From Desertivirga xinjiangensis (GTDB taxonomy: Bacteria; Bacteroidota; Bacteroidia; Sphingobacteriales; Sphingobacteriaceae): a stretch of 64,000 bases of DNA. The stretch is taken from contig NZ_JAFMZP010000005.1 in assembly GCF_024436435.1 (NCBI RefSeq), positions 124,001 to 188,000 on the forward strand. The letters run 5' to 3'. Both the position numbers and the translations under genes were made by a program. The notes beneath the pieces are model-generated. The model saw only the letters and a program-made list of their open reading frames with translations, made no database searches and was not told the DNA's origin. Shown here piece by piece: positions 1 to 9,287 of the stretch (the first letter of the stretch is position 1; every line of letters starts with the position of its first letter).

Positions 1-2493
1 GTGAATGATATTGAAAGCGTTTCGGTGTTAAAAGATGCGGCCTCTGCCGCAATTTACGGTACCCGGGCGGCTAATGGAGTTATTTTGATCACTACTAAAA
101 CGGGTAAGCGGAATACGAAACCAAGTATTAGTTTTCAAAGTAACCTGTCAGTTATACGGCCTACTGCAAATGTGGAATTTGTTAATAATTATGCAAAGGC
201 ATTAACAGCAACACAGGTTGGGCAATCTGCTACCACATTGCCATCTGCTTTTGCTTTTAAAAACGGTACAATTGATCAATGGCTATCTCAAAGTCTCATT
301 GATCCTAAAAAGTATCCCAGTACCGATTGGTGGGATGTGATCTTAAGAGATGGGGTTTCCAAAAATTACAATATCTCCGTAAGTGGCGGAAGTCAGAATA
401 ATAATTATTACTTGTCTTTTGGTGCCCTGGATGAAACAGGAATTCAAATTGAGAACGACTTTAAACGGTATAACGCCACTTTTAATTTCGATACAAAGAT
501 CATCGAATCCATCAGCTCGGGAGTGAAATTTTCGGGTAACTGGTCCGACTTAAAGTATAACTACAGCGAAGGTATGACGGCTAACAGTACGAGTGGATTA
601 GACCTTTTCTCGGCACCTGCCGGTATTTTGCCTTTCGACCCTGTTACAGGATACTACGGCGGTGCAATGGCTTACAACGAAAGCTCACAAGCCACCAATG
701 TTTATGCTGATTATATGGTTAGAAACAGGAATAATATGAACCAGAAGCAGGCATATCTGAACGGCTATTTAGACTGGAAACCGGTAAAGGGCCTGGTAGC
801 ACACATCGATTATACATTAAACTATAATAACAGATTTGACTGGAGGGCTGATATGCCAACCCGGGCTTATAACTTTCAAACAGAGGATTGGGGTCCAAGG
901 ATTTATGTAGGGACAAATGAGCCTATTTATAACGTAGACAGGGAAGGGATTAAAACACAGTTCACTACCCGGCTGAATTATGATGTGACTGTTGCAAAGG
1001 ATCATAGTATTGCAGCTATGGCAGCTTACAGCGAGGAGTATTGGAAAGACAGATCGCTTTCGGCGAGCCGAGCAAGCAGGCTAACTCCGAATATGACTGA
1101 AATTGATGGGGCATTGAATGAGGTTCAGACTACCGGAGGTAACTCTGAAACTGAAGGTCTTCGATCTTATATCGGTCGCTTAAACTACTCCTATAAAGGA
1201 AAATATCTTATTGGGGGAACATTCAGAGCTGATGCCTCATCCAGGTTCTTATACGGAGACAGGTATGGGTATTTTCCATCGGGGGCTGTTGGCTGGCGAC
1301 TTTCTGAAGAATCATTTATTAAACCTTTATTGGAGAAAATAGCGGTGAACTCTGCTAAACTCAGGGTTAGCTATGGAGCATTAGGTAACAATGCCGGGGT
1401 GGGGCCATATGAACAGCAGGAATGGTTAACGCCTAGTCACTATTTTCTGGGGGCAGCTCCGGTGATAGGTTTGACCAATAAAAAGTTTATTAATTATAAT
1501 CTTTCCTGGGAAAAAACTAATGTTTTCAATACGGGTATGGACTTGTCCATGTTCAGTGATAAATTATTACTTGAACTGGATTATTATGAAAGGTTAACCA
1601 AAGGTATGAACAGACCTTCGGATCTGTCAATTCACTTATTGGGTGCTTATACGCCTCCGCGAAGGAATATTGGTGATATGAGGAACAGGGGGATAGAAAC
1701 CAATCTAACCTGGAATGATCGTGTAGGAGAAGTACGATATATGGTTAATATGAATTACTCTACTAACAGAAATAGGTTATTGTCCTGGAATGAGCCCCTT
1801 GCGAATGGTTCTGTCTTTGTAGATATGCCTTATAATTTTGTTTATGCCTTCAAATCGATAGGTATTGCACAAACATGGGAGGATGTCTATAAAGCTGCTC
1901 CTCAAGGCGCTGCCCCTGGAGATATTTTGCTGGAGGATGTAAATGGCGATGGAAAAATCGATATTAATGACCGGGTCGCTTATTCTAAGTATCAACTAGG
2001 GCGGCCTACATCTAACTATGCTTTAAGGGCTTCAGCCTCGTGGAAAGCCTTTGATCTGGCATTTATGTTTCAGGGAGCTTACGGCAGAAAAGAGTTTTGG
2101 ATGAATAGAGTGAACAGCACCTTTTTGGGTACGGCAAACCAGGCAGTTACTAATGAACAATTATACGAAACCTGGAATTTAGATAACCGGGATGCAGAAT
2201 ATCCGCGATTACTGCCCAGTACCTTAGGGTCAACAAGTACCAATAATTATCTGAGCACCCACTGGTTGCAGGACCTGTCTTACGTAAGGTTAAAAAATGT
2301 ACAGGTAGGCTATACCTTTAAAAATACTCTCTTTCAAAAAGTCGGTTTGAGTAAGATCAGAGGGTATGTGTCCGGAGATAATTTGCTGACCATTACTAAA
2401 TTTAAAGGACTTGACCCTGAGAAGAGTACCTATGCCAATGATTCTTATCCCATCACTAAGAGTATTGTCTTTGGGCTTAATGTTGAATTTTAA
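1..2493 (+). CDS. SusC/RagA-family TonB-dependent outer-membrane receptor, 5' partial
   Basis: The reading frame is open from base 1, so the true start lies upstream and only the last 830 codons are seen. The first 35 residues are the end of the plug domain, with the SusC hallmark run around ESVSVLKDAASAAIYGTRAA and ILITTKTGK. The rest is a long aromatic-rich beta-barrel ending in Phe, as expected for an outer-membrane barrel. In this family the receptor imports oligosaccharides or other large nutrients across the outer membrane with a SusD lid, powered by TonB. The susD gene starts 12 bp downstream, so the two are co-transcribed. Missing here are the signal peptide, the carboxypeptidase-regulatory-like domain and any STN domain. 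The substrate cannot be told from sequence; the downstream lyase and sugar-acid genes suggest an acidic polymer. Confidence 0.95.
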   Translation: MNDIESVSVLKDAASAAIYGTRAANGVILITTKTGKRNTKPSISFQSNLSVIRPTANVEFVNNYAKALTATQVGQSATTLPSAFAFKNGTIDQWLSQSLIDPKKYPSTDWWDVILRDGVSKNYNISVSGGSQNNNYYLSFGALDETGIQIENDFKRYNATFNFDTKIIESISSGVKFSGNWSDLKYNYSEGMTANSTSGLDLFSAPAGILPFDPVTGYYGGAMAYNESSQATNVYADYMVRNRNNMNQKQAYLNGYLDWKPVKGLVAHIDYTLNYNNRFDWRADMPTRAYNFQTEDWGPRIYVGTNEPIYNVDREGIKTQFTTRLNYDVTVAKDHSIAAMAAYSEEYWKDRSLSASRASRLTPNMTEIDGALNEVQTTGGNSETEGLRSYIGRLNYSYKGKYLIGGTFRADASSRFLYGDRYGYFPSGAVGWRLSEESFIKPLLEKIAVNSAKLRVSYGALGNNAGVGPYEQQEWLTPSHYFLGAAPVIGLTNKKFINYNLSWEKTNVFNTGMDLSMFSDKLLLELDYYERLTKGMNRPSDLSIHLLGAYTPPRRNIGDMRNRGIETNLTWNDRVGEVRYMVNMNYSTNRNRLLSWNEPLANGSVFVDMPYNFVYAFKSIGIAQTWEDVYKAAPQGAAPGDILLEDVNGDGKIDINDRVAYSKYQLGRPTSNYALRASASWKAFDLAFMFQGAYGRKEFWMNRVNSTFLGTANQAVTNEQLYETWNLDNRDAEYPRLLPSTLGSTSTNNYLSTHWLQDLSYVRLKNVQVGYTFKNTLFQKVGLSKIRGYVSGDNLLTITKFKGLDPEKSTYANDSYPITKSIVFGLNVEF

Positions 2494-2505
2494 AGAAAGA
2501 TCGTC

Positions 2506-4329
2506 ATGAAGAAAATAATATACATAATTCTATCCTTGCTAACGGTTGTCTCCGCAGGTTGCCGAAAAGATCTGCTTGAGCGAAATCCAACGGCATATCC
2601 TAGCACCAGCACTTTTTGGTTAACTGAGGGAGATGCTTTAGCTGCCCTGATGGGTAACTACTCAGTTTTCAGACCCTGCTTTGACAGGGATTATCATTTT
2701 GATGGGCACGGTGACTTTTTGAAAGTTTATAATGTTGGAGCTGCGCCCATTAGTATAGCAGTGAACAATCCAAGCAATTATGGAGGTGGCGCCTCGGCCT
2801 TGTACAGAGCCCTTTACGGCTCAATTGTAAATTCAAATTATGTAATTGAAAACGTAAGCAATAGGTTGCTGCCTAACGCTAAAACCGATGCTTCAAAAAA
2901 GAATCTCGAAGCTATCATCGGGGAAGCAAAACTTTTAAGAGGAATCGCGTATTTCAGATTGATCTCTCTATGGGGTGACGTTCCTTACATCTATAAAATA
3001 GCTAAAGAACCCATAGAGGTTGATACTCTTTCCAGGATGCCAATTGCCAGAGTAAAAGATTCTATTTATGCGGATTTTACTTATGCGTATGAGAAGCTTC
3101 CGAACGTAGCCGAGGCAAAGGGGCGGGCAGGAAAACCGGCTGCATTATCGTTCAGGGGTAAACTTCAATTGTTTTGGGGCTCCTGGAAGAAACATGGCTG
3201 GCCGGAGCTTGAAGGGTTCGTGCAATCGCAAACTGAAGCCACTTCAGCATTTGAAGGAGCTGCAGCCGATTTTAAAAAAGTCATTAATGATTTCGGACTA
3301 ACGTTATTTAGAAATGGTGAGCCCGGAGAATGGGGGGAGATGGGTAAAGCTGACGTCCTTCCCAACTATTATTATCTGTTTATTCCATCAACAGGAAATC
3401 TAGAGCCAGGCAGTGAAATGATAATGGTGCTTACCCATGGAGGTAATGCAAGTAACCAGAGTGAGGAATACATGCGGGTGTGGACAGGTGTATCGGTAGG
3501 GCTTTCTCAGAACCAGGTGGTTGCCCGGTATGAAATTGCTGACAGGTATCAGTCGACTATCACCGGGGATTTTCTACCAAAAATGATCCAAATGAACCCA
3601 GCAACAAACCCTGCTGCCCGCACAACGCCGAATTCAGCGGTCAACCCAGAGTCATACAGGAACCGGGATTACCGGATGAAAGCAACGCTTCTTTGGGATT
3701 ACGAAAAAATTATGGGTATAGGCACTACCGAAGTAACAGGTTTTGTGCCATTTATTTATAAGTCATGGGGAGCTAGAGTGACTATAGATGGGACCTCTTA
3801 TACCACGTTTAATGATAATACCACTAATCTTTCAGGGATTGAGGAAAGGAAGTTCGTTCGTAACTATGGCGGACAAAATAGAAGTTCCGGCGATTACAAC
3901 TGGCCTTTAATGCGCTTGGCGGATGTGTATCTAATGTATGCAGAAGCTTCAAACGAGGTTTATGGGCCGCTGCCTGATGCAATCGAACTGGTGAACAAAG
4001 TAAGGCACAGAGGAAATCTTCCTCCGCTTGCAGCAAGCAAAACCGGATCGCCAATTGATTTCTTTAACGCCATTGAGCAAGAGCGGATTGTGGAATTGTT
4101 TGGCGAGGGGCAGCGCACTTTTGACTTAAGAAGATGGCGTGCATTGGAACGTGTGTTCGGCCCTGCATATGGCGATGGAAAGTGGTTCCAGGATACGTAT
4201 GGCAATAATTGGGAAAGATTCTTTTTCAATGCCCCTGAACTAACTTATCAAAGATGCTATATCTACCAGATTCCTGAAACAGAACGGGTGAGGAATAAAA
4301 ATCTTAGCCAGAACATCCCATGGAGATAG
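2506..4329 (+). CDS. SusD/RagB-family surface lipoprotein
   Basis: A 607-residue protein with a lipoprotein signal peptide: a hydrophobic stretch then VSAGC, with the acylated Cys at residue 19. The body fits the SusD family. It has the early FWLTEGDALAALMGNY region, the TPR-like segment with LLRGIAYFRLISLWGDVPY, and near the C-terminus RLADVYLMYAEASNEV and the EQERIVELFGEGQRTFDLRRW motif. SusD proteins sit on the cell surface, bind ligand and close over the SusC barrel. It follows the SusC gene by 12 bp and precedes two small lipoprotein genes, a common PUL order. Its ligand is unknown. Length and motif order are normal, so it looks intact. Confidence 0.96.
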   Translation: MKKIIYIILSLLTVVSAGCRKDLLERNPTAYPSTSTFWLTEGDALAALMGNYSVFRPCFDRDYHFDGHGDFLKVYNVGAAPISIAVNNPSNYGGGASALYRALYGSIVNSNYVIENVSNRLLPNAKTDASKKNLEAIIGEAKLLRGIAYFRLISLWGDVPYIYKIAKEPIEVDTLSRMPIARVKDSIYADFTYAYEKLPNVAEAKGRAGKPAALSFRGKLQLFWGSWKKHGWPELEGFVQSQTEATSAFEGAAADFKKVINDFGLTLFRNGEPGEWGEMGKADVLPNYYYLFIPSTGNLEPGSEMIMVLTHGGNASNQSEEYMRVWTGVSVGLSQNQVVARYEIADRYQSTITGDFLPKMIQMNPATNPAARTTPNSAVNPESYRNRDYRMKATLLWDYEKIMGIGTTEVTGFVPFIYKSWGARVTIDGTSYTTFNDNTTNLSGIEERKFVRNYGGQNRSSGDYNWPLMRLADVYLMYAEASNEVYGPLPDAIELVNKVRHRGNLPPLAASKTGSPIDFFNAIEQERIVELFGEGQRTFDLRRWRALERVFGPAYGDGKWFQDTYGNNWERFFFNAPELTYQRCYIYQIPETERVRNKNLSQNIPWR

Positions 4330-4354
4330 TCTTTAATTTTAAACGAATATTCTG

Positions 4355-4762
4355 ATGAAAAAAATAATATCACTTCAAATAGCCTTTGTTGCGCTCTGTA
4401 TACTCGGCATTCTTTCCTGTAAAAAAGATTTCCCTGTTGATGGGGATGGACTGCTGATCACTAGTAGGTCGGATTGTTATGTCAGTAGCTTTGAATTGTT
4501 AGGAGCCGATTTTCAAACGGTCAGAAGTAAAGTGGCAACTATCGACACTACAGCACAGACAATCAATGTGGAGGTCTGGTATGGAACAGACTTAAAAAAC
4601 CTTTATCCTCAGTTTAGTCTGGTTACAGATGCTGTCCTGGATCCGAAAATAGTTGGAAAAGTGGATTTCTCTGATTTATCCGTGCCGAAAGAATGGACTG
4701 TAGTCTCAGGAAATAGAAAAGTCAGAAAGACATATAAAGTGTTTTTAACGGTTAAACAGTAG
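4355..4762 (+). CDS. small lipoprotein, DUF5018-like
   Basis: A 135-residue protein with a signal peptide ending ILSC (acylated Cys at residue 22), followed by KKDFPVDGDG. One short beta-rich domain remains, with phrases such as SSFELLGADF, INVEVWYGTDL and TYKVFLTV. These resemble the short Ig-like DUF5018 type found in lipoproteins beside SusC/SusD pairs. The family match is my pattern recognition and was not searched. It lies 25 bp after susD and 30 bp before the next lipoprotein gene, so it is in the same operon. By position it may be a surface glycan-binding or spacer protein. No catalytic residues are visible. Confidence 0.7.
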   Translation: MKKIISLQIAFVALCILGILSCKKDFPVDGDGLLITSRSDCYVSSFELLGADFQTVRSKVATIDTTAQTINVEVWYGTDLKNLYPQFSLVTDAVLDPKIVGKVDFSDLSVPKEWTVVSGNRKVRKTYKVFLTVKQ

Positions 4763-4792
4763 ATCAAGCCGCATTTAACTAAAACCACCAAA

Positions 4793-5779
4793 ATGATGAA
4801 AAAATTAAAAAAATATTTGCTGTTCCTGGTGTGTATTTCACTATTAACGGCATGCAAAGACGAGGAATTTCAAATACCTACGGCATCACAAGATCTCCAG
4901 AATGACTTAATAAAGAGATCTCTCGGTCCTAATATTGTAGGGGGAACTATTGAGTTTGCTTACGCGTCGGGTATTATTCCGGAAAAAGGAAAGCTGGTTT
5001 CAATGTCGGTAGAAGCAAGTATCGCGGGAGCTGCGGGTACTTACATGGACAATAAGACATATACTACCAACAGTTCAGGTGCTGATATTGGTGTAGCCAT
5101 AGGAGAGCCTTCAGTTACAACTGATAAGGTAACGGAGGTTGTATTTAATACCGATGTTTCTGCGACTACCCTGCGGTATTACTATAAAATTCCGGAGGAA
5201 GCCAGAGGCAAAACCGTAAGTTTTAAGTTTTCGGCTAAGGCCAGCAACGGAGAATCGGTGGTATATCAGACGGATGCTTATGAGATCAGGAAAATGGATA
5301 TGCAGTTGGATTTGATAGCTAAAGATGCCGCGAATTGTTTCATCTCTATCGCCGATATGAAAACATACGATGCTGCCTTTGCAGCGGCTAATCCTGGTAA
5401 AATCGACCTGATATATTTATACAGGGCGCTTACCAATGTAACTTATGCGCATTCGCTGGTTGCACCGGCCGCAGATCCTATGTATATGCCATCTTTCACA
5501 TTGCCTGCGGGGCTTACTAATAATTCAAAAATAGTAAAAGCCTTTACGGTGCGCGATCAGCAACTGGCCAGGTTGCAATATGGCGTTTTCGTAGACGATG
5601 CCGACCTGTTTGCTAAAGATTATGTTGATGCACCTAACTTTGCTATTAACATGAAAGCCGAAGGAGGTATCTGGGTGCAAACCGCAGATGGAAAATATAG
5701 TGCTTACATCTTTGTAAATAGCGTGAATAATACCACGAAAGAAATGAAAATAAGCATTAAAAGATTAGCGCTTAAATAA
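4793..5779 (+). CDS. DUF4466-family lipoprotein
   Basis: A 328-residue lipoprotein with a signal peptide ending LTAC (Cys at about residue 21) and an acidic KDEE just after it, typical of lipoproteins exported to the surface. Translation may start at 4793 or at the adjacent ATG at 4796. The mature protein looks like DUF4466 proteins, which occur in Bacteroidota polysaccharide loci. Recognisable stretches are LIKRSLGPNIVGGTIEFAYA near the N-terminus and YYYKIPEEARGKTVSFKFSA in the middle. The presumed role is binding ligand on the surface, not catalysis; this is inferred from context. It is 30 bp after the previous gene and 23 bp before the lyase gene, so it is probably the fourth gene of the operon. 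Confidence 0.8.
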   Translation: MMKKLKKYLLFLVCISLLTACKDEEFQIPTASQDLQNDLIKRSLGPNIVGGTIEFAYASGIIPEKGKLVSMSVEASIAGAAGTYMDNKTYTTNSSGADIGVAIGEPSVTTDKVTEVVFNTDVSATTLRYYYKIPEEARGKTVSFKFSAKASNGESVVYQTDAYEIRKMDMQLDLIAKDAANCFISIADMKTYDAAFAAANPGKIDLIYLYRALTNVTYAHSLVAPAADPMYMPSFTLPAGLTNNSKIVKAFTVRDQQLARLQYGVFVDDADLFAKDYVDAPNFAINMKAEGGIWVQTADGKYSAYIFVNSVNNTTKEMKISIKRLALK

Positions 5780-5802
5780 TTATTTCCCGTGTAATTTAAA
5801 TT

Positions 5803-8538
5803 ATGACCATTTCAGTTTCTAAGAGTCCTAAGACTTTCCTAGCTTTCTTGACTTTGCTGCTTGCCTTTCAAAGTTCATCAGGGCAGGACAGCATCATTGA
5901 CCGCAAGGAAATCGCGTTCGCGAAATTTAAGCCCAACCGAAAAATAGTAAATACCGTGTTTGATGGAAAACCAGGAGTTTATCTTAAGGAAGGAGTCTTA
6001 AGGTCCAATCTCGATTCAATCAAGATACCCGACCTTGAAGTTTCTATCAACGCAGGCAAGCCGGGATTGTATATTTTAGAAGCAGAAACCACACCTGTTG
6101 ACCTTGCCCGGCTGAAAAAAGAAGACCAGTCGGGCAAGTTAACCTTGCGGGCAAAACTCATCAATGGCGATTTCAGGCCAACCTATCGCATCGTATATGA
6201 TGTTTATAAAGGTGGGCGCCAGGAACTTGGTAAATTCGAATTGAAATACGCAAAGCAGCTCCTTAAGATCTGGCTTCCCGAGAATCTGGTTCTGCAACGT
6301 TTATTTATAAGACCCTATGTGGCACCTAAAGCTCCTGTTGAAGCCGAAAACTATAAGCCTAAAGTAATTCCGCCGGCTGGACATCCGCGCTTGTGGCTCA
6401 ATAAAGAATCTTTACCGGTCATCAGAGAGCGTCTCAAAGATACTTCTCATGCTGAAGCATGGGCTGAAATAAAAAACCGCGCAAACGCAGAGCCCGATTT
6501 TAGTTTTAATCCTGAAAAGGAAATCTTTTACAATGAAGCGTTGGAAAAGATCATCGAAGCGAAAGCTTTTTATTACCTCATGACCAATGAGAAAACTGCA
6601 GGTGAAGCTGCTGTACGCCTTACCTTGGAATATCTCTCTGTTCTGGAGTTTGGTAATATTTCCTATGGTGACATTACAAGAGAGGTTGGACGTGCTATGT
6701 ATACGGCCTCCCTGGTTTATGACTGGTGTTACCCGCTAATGAATCCAGATAGTCGCCGGCAGCTTAGAACCGATCTAATGCGCCTGGCGCGGGACCTGGA
6801 AGTTGGTTGGCCGCCGTTTTATGGCCTGGAAAGTATCGTGAACGGTCATGGAAATGAATCGCAGATCTGCAGGGATCTTTTAGCCATGAGTATTGCTATT
6901 TATGATGAAGATCCGGAGCCTTATAAATATACGTCCTATTCTGTTCTGGAACAATTAGTGCCCATGCGGGAATTTGAATACCAGTCGCCAAGACATAATC
7001 AGGGAATAGACTACGGAGGCTACAGGTTTGGCTGGGAAATGCATGCTGCCTGGCTATACTACAGGATGTTGGGATACGCTGTTTTTGATGACAACATTAA
7101 AAATCTACCAGATTACTGGCTCTATATGCGCACGCCCGATGGGAAGATGCTGAGAGACGGCGATATGTTTAATGTGAAATATAACGCCAGCGGAAATTTC
7201 TATTGGAAAAATCCTCAAACGATGCTTTTATGCTACGCATATTCGGGGAATAGATTGATCAAAGGGGAATTTGTAAAGCAGGGGGGATTAAAAGATAATC
7301 CGGTCTTATTCCTGCTTCTGGATGATCCTGCTCTTCAGCCCGACTTTAACCTCAGCCAGTTGCCGCAAACAAAAGACTTTGGTCCTGTTTTAAATAGTAT
7401 GATCGCCCGGACCGGTTGGGACGAGGATAAGTCCAGCGGAAATGTTATTGTAGAGTTCAAAGGAGGAGGCTTTCATTTCGGGAACCACCAGCATGCAGAT
7501 GCAGGCGCTTTGCAGATTTATCATCGGGGAATCCAGGTTGGGGATCTCGGCCTTTATCTTTCCTATGGATCTCCTTATGATTTTAATTTCAATAAACGTT
7601 CCATATCACATAGCATGGTATTGGTAAGGGATCCCGCCGAGCCCTTATTATTCAGGACAAAAACGAATGATGGCGGTACCCGGTTCAGTCAGCGCTTTCC
7701 GCGGGCAGTAAAAGAGGTACTGACAGACAATTGGTTCCAAACCGGATATGTTAGAGCTTCAGCTACGGGTTCAGATCTTCTTCGTCCGTCTTTCAGTTAC
7801 TTTAATGTAGATCTCACGGCGGCTTATTCGGAGAAAGTGACGGCTTACACCAAAAGTATGTTATTTCTGAACCTTAAAAGGGACGACGTTCCGGCTGTTG
7901 TAGTACTACTTGATCGTATAACCTCGCATGAAGCCGCTATGAAGAAATACTGGCAGATCAATACCCTTACAAAACCTGAGTATGTGAAGGATAAATTCAT
8001 TCTAAGCAGTGCAATGGAGGGAAAAGAAGCATTGACTTATGTTAATATGATCAAACCTAAAGTGTCTGAAAGGACATTTGAAGTGTTTTCTGGCGATTCG
8101 TCTACTAAAGTGTTTGAAGATTATTACACTGTAAAGTCTCCCTGGCCAGAAGCAAAAGGTTCCCGTATAATGGTCTCTCCCAAAGCTGATACTAAACTCA
8201 CTGAATTTGCAACAATATTTCAGATGACAGAAAAGGGAGCTGCGGAGCTGCCTGTGATAATAGAGGAAAAGACCGGTTATTTTATATTAAAGATTGCAGA
8301 TAAAGTTATTGTGCTTGCAAAGCCTGATGTTTTTCTTGACGAAGATATTGAACTCAATATTCCGGCTGAAGGCAAATACGAGATTATCTGTTTGGGTTTG
8401 AAGGCGGGATTTTGGACTATTAAAGATCTGAAAAAAGGACATTCAACAAATGAAAATATCTTAAAAGATAAGCATTCTGTATCCTGGGAAGGAGAGGCTG
8501 GCCGGTATGTATTGTCACCTTTTAGACAATATAGGTAA
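5803..8538 (+). CDS. heparinase II/III-family polysaccharide lyase, secreted
   Basis: A 911-residue protein with a signal peptide (about residues 1-28, cleavage near SSSGQ) and no lipobox Cys, so probably periplasmic. An N-terminal domain (about 30-190) precedes the alpha/alpha-toroid (about 195-500) and the heparinase II/III beta domain (about 530-780). Expected site residues are visible: H349 in NGHGNES, Y404 in QGIDYGGY, H562 and H564 in NHQHADAG, D581 in GDLGLY and H603 in ISHSMV. H564, D581 and H603 match the zinc ligands of heparinase II by order and spacing. Family members cleave uronic-acid-containing chains by beta-elimination, leaving an unsaturated uronosyl end. It is the only polysaccharide-cleaving enzyme in the locus. 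The particular PL family and substrate are undetermined. Confidence 0.9.
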   Translation: MTISVSKSPKTFLAFLTLLLAFQSSSGQDSIIDRKEIAFAKFKPNRKIVNTVFDGKPGVYLKEGVLRSNLDSIKIPDLEVSINAGKPGLYILEAETTPVDLARLKKEDQSGKLTLRAKLINGDFRPTYRIVYDVYKGGRQELGKFELKYAKQLLKIWLPENLVLQRLFIRPYVAPKAPVEAENYKPKVIPPAGHPRLWLNKESLPVIRERLKDTSHAEAWAEIKNRANAEPDFSFNPEKEIFYNEALEKIIEAKAFYYLMTNEKTAGEAAVRLTLEYLSVLEFGNISYGDITREVGRAMYTASLVYDWCYPLMNPDSRRQLRTDLMRLARDLEVGWPPFYGLESIVNGHGNESQICRDLLAMSIAIYDEDPEPYKYTSYSVLEQLVPMREFEYQSPRHNQGIDYGGYRFGWEMHAAWLYYRMLGYAVFDDNIKNLPDYWLYMRTPDGKMLRDGDMFNVKYNASGNFYWKNPQTMLLCYAYSGNRLIKGEFVKQGGLKDNPVLFLLLDDPALQPDFNLSQLPQTKDFGPVLNSMIARTGWDEDKSSGNVIVEFKGGGFHFGNHQHADAGALQIYHRGIQVGDLGLYLSYGSPYDFNFNKRSISHSMVLVRDPAEPLLFRTKTNDGGTRFSQRFPRAVKEVLTDNWFQTGYVRASATGSDLLRPSFSYFNVDLTAAYSEKVTAYTKSMLFLNLKRDDVPAVVVLLDRITSHEAAMKKYWQINTLTKPEYVKDKFILSSAMEGKEALTYVNMIKPKVSERTFEVFSGDSSTKVFEDYYTVKSPWPEAKGSRIMVSPKADTKLTEFATIFQMTEKGAAELPVIIEEKTGYFILKIADKVIVLAKPDVFLDEDIELNIPAEGKYEIICLGLKAGFWTIKDLKKGHSTNENILKDKHSVSWEGEAGRYVLSPFRQYR

Positions 8539-8544
8539 GTAGTT

Positions 8545-8574
8545 TTTGTATATCAGATTGTATTCTTAATTTTG
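8545..8574 (+). promoter_or_regulatory. Bacteroidota-type promoter for the GntR gene
   Basis: TTTG at 8545-8548 and TAATTTTG at 8567-8574 are separated by 18 bp, matching the TTTG-N19-TAnnTTTG consensus. Transcription would begin about 8580, twelve or so bases before the ATG at 8593. The TTG at 8572, which would give a longer reading frame, lies inside the -7 box and cannot be the start. The regulator can therefore be expressed apart from the SusC operon. Confidence 0.7.
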
Positions 8575-8592
8575 GCGATAAATGTATGCAAA

Positions 8593-9231
8593 ATGAAAGA
8601 AGATTCGTTGGCTCATAAGGTGTATTTAGAGGTAAGGAAAAAGATACTTTCCAGCCAACTGGCTGGCGGCGCACGTTTAGTAGAAAATTTTTGGGCCGAA
8701 AAGTTATCTGTTAGCAGGGTGGCTGTGAGAGAAGCTTTTATGAGATTGGCCGGAGAGAGCCTGGTTGAGTTTGGAGGTAAAGGCGGCTGTTTTGTGAAAA
8801 GCATGACGATTGATGATATTAAGGAGATCAGGGAGTTGCGGGAGATACTTGAAATAGGTGCGTTAAAAATTCTTTTTGCAAAGAAAGACAAAGCGGTTGT
8901 TAAGGAACTGGAGTTGATCTGTGATGATTTTTCTGATATGGCAGCGAAGGGATATTACGGCGGAGCCTGCGAAGCCGATGTTAAGTTTCACGAGAAAATG
9001 ATTGAGGGTTCTGGTAATTCAAGGCTGATACAGATGTATAAGAACAGTAATATTCCGCTGTTTCACATGAGGTTAGGTGCTGCAATGGATCAGATGGAAG
9101 ATTACCAGGATACTAATAAAGAGCATCGGGCGATAGTTGAGGGTTTAGCCACCGGTGACTGGGAGCTTGCTTACTCATCTTTGGTGAGACAGTTAGACAG
9201 GGGAGAGCAGGAAGCCCTGGAGTTAGTTTAA
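8593..9231 (+). CDS. GntR-family transcriptional regulator, FadR/FCD subfamily
   Basis: A 212-residue protein counted from ATG 8593; the longer TTG start at 8572 is excluded because it overlaps the promoter. Residues 1-70 form a winged helix with the GntR signature around LSVSRVAVREAFMRLAGESL. From about residue 85 comes an all-helical FCD domain with a D-x3-H pair in ADVKFHEKM and later His residues (EHRAIVEGL), which in this family bind a metal and an organic-acid effector. Such regulators usually repress sugar-acid catabolic genes until the acid appears. It sits between the SusC operon and the lactonase/dehydratase genes. GTATAC dyads at 10085-10117 fit an FCD-type operator. It is likely the local regulator. 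Confidence 0.9.
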   Translation: MKEDSLAHKVYLEVRKKILSSQLAGGARLVENFWAEKLSVSRVAVREAFMRLAGESLVEFGGKGGCFVKSMTIDDIKEIRELREILEIGALKILFAKKDKAVVKELELICDDFSDMAAKGYYGGACEADVKFHEKMIEGSGNSRLIQMYKNSNIPLFHMRLGAAMDQMEDYQDTNKEHRAIVEGLATGDWELAYSSLVRQLDRGEQEALELV

Positions 9232-9243
9232 CTCCATTTCATC

Positions 9244-9287
9244 ATTAACAAAAAAAGGGATCTTACACGATCCCTTTTTTTGTTAAT
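9244..9287. terminator. bidirectional terminator, 19-bp perfect stem
   Basis: A perfect 19-bp inverted repeat (9244-9262 and 9269-9287) encloses the 6-base loop TTACAC. The outer part of the stem is A-rich on one side and T-rich on the other, so it can act on both strands. It separates the convergent GntR and SMP-30 genes. The stop codon of the SMP-30 gene lies in the loop and its last codons are in the stem. Confidence 0.9.
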
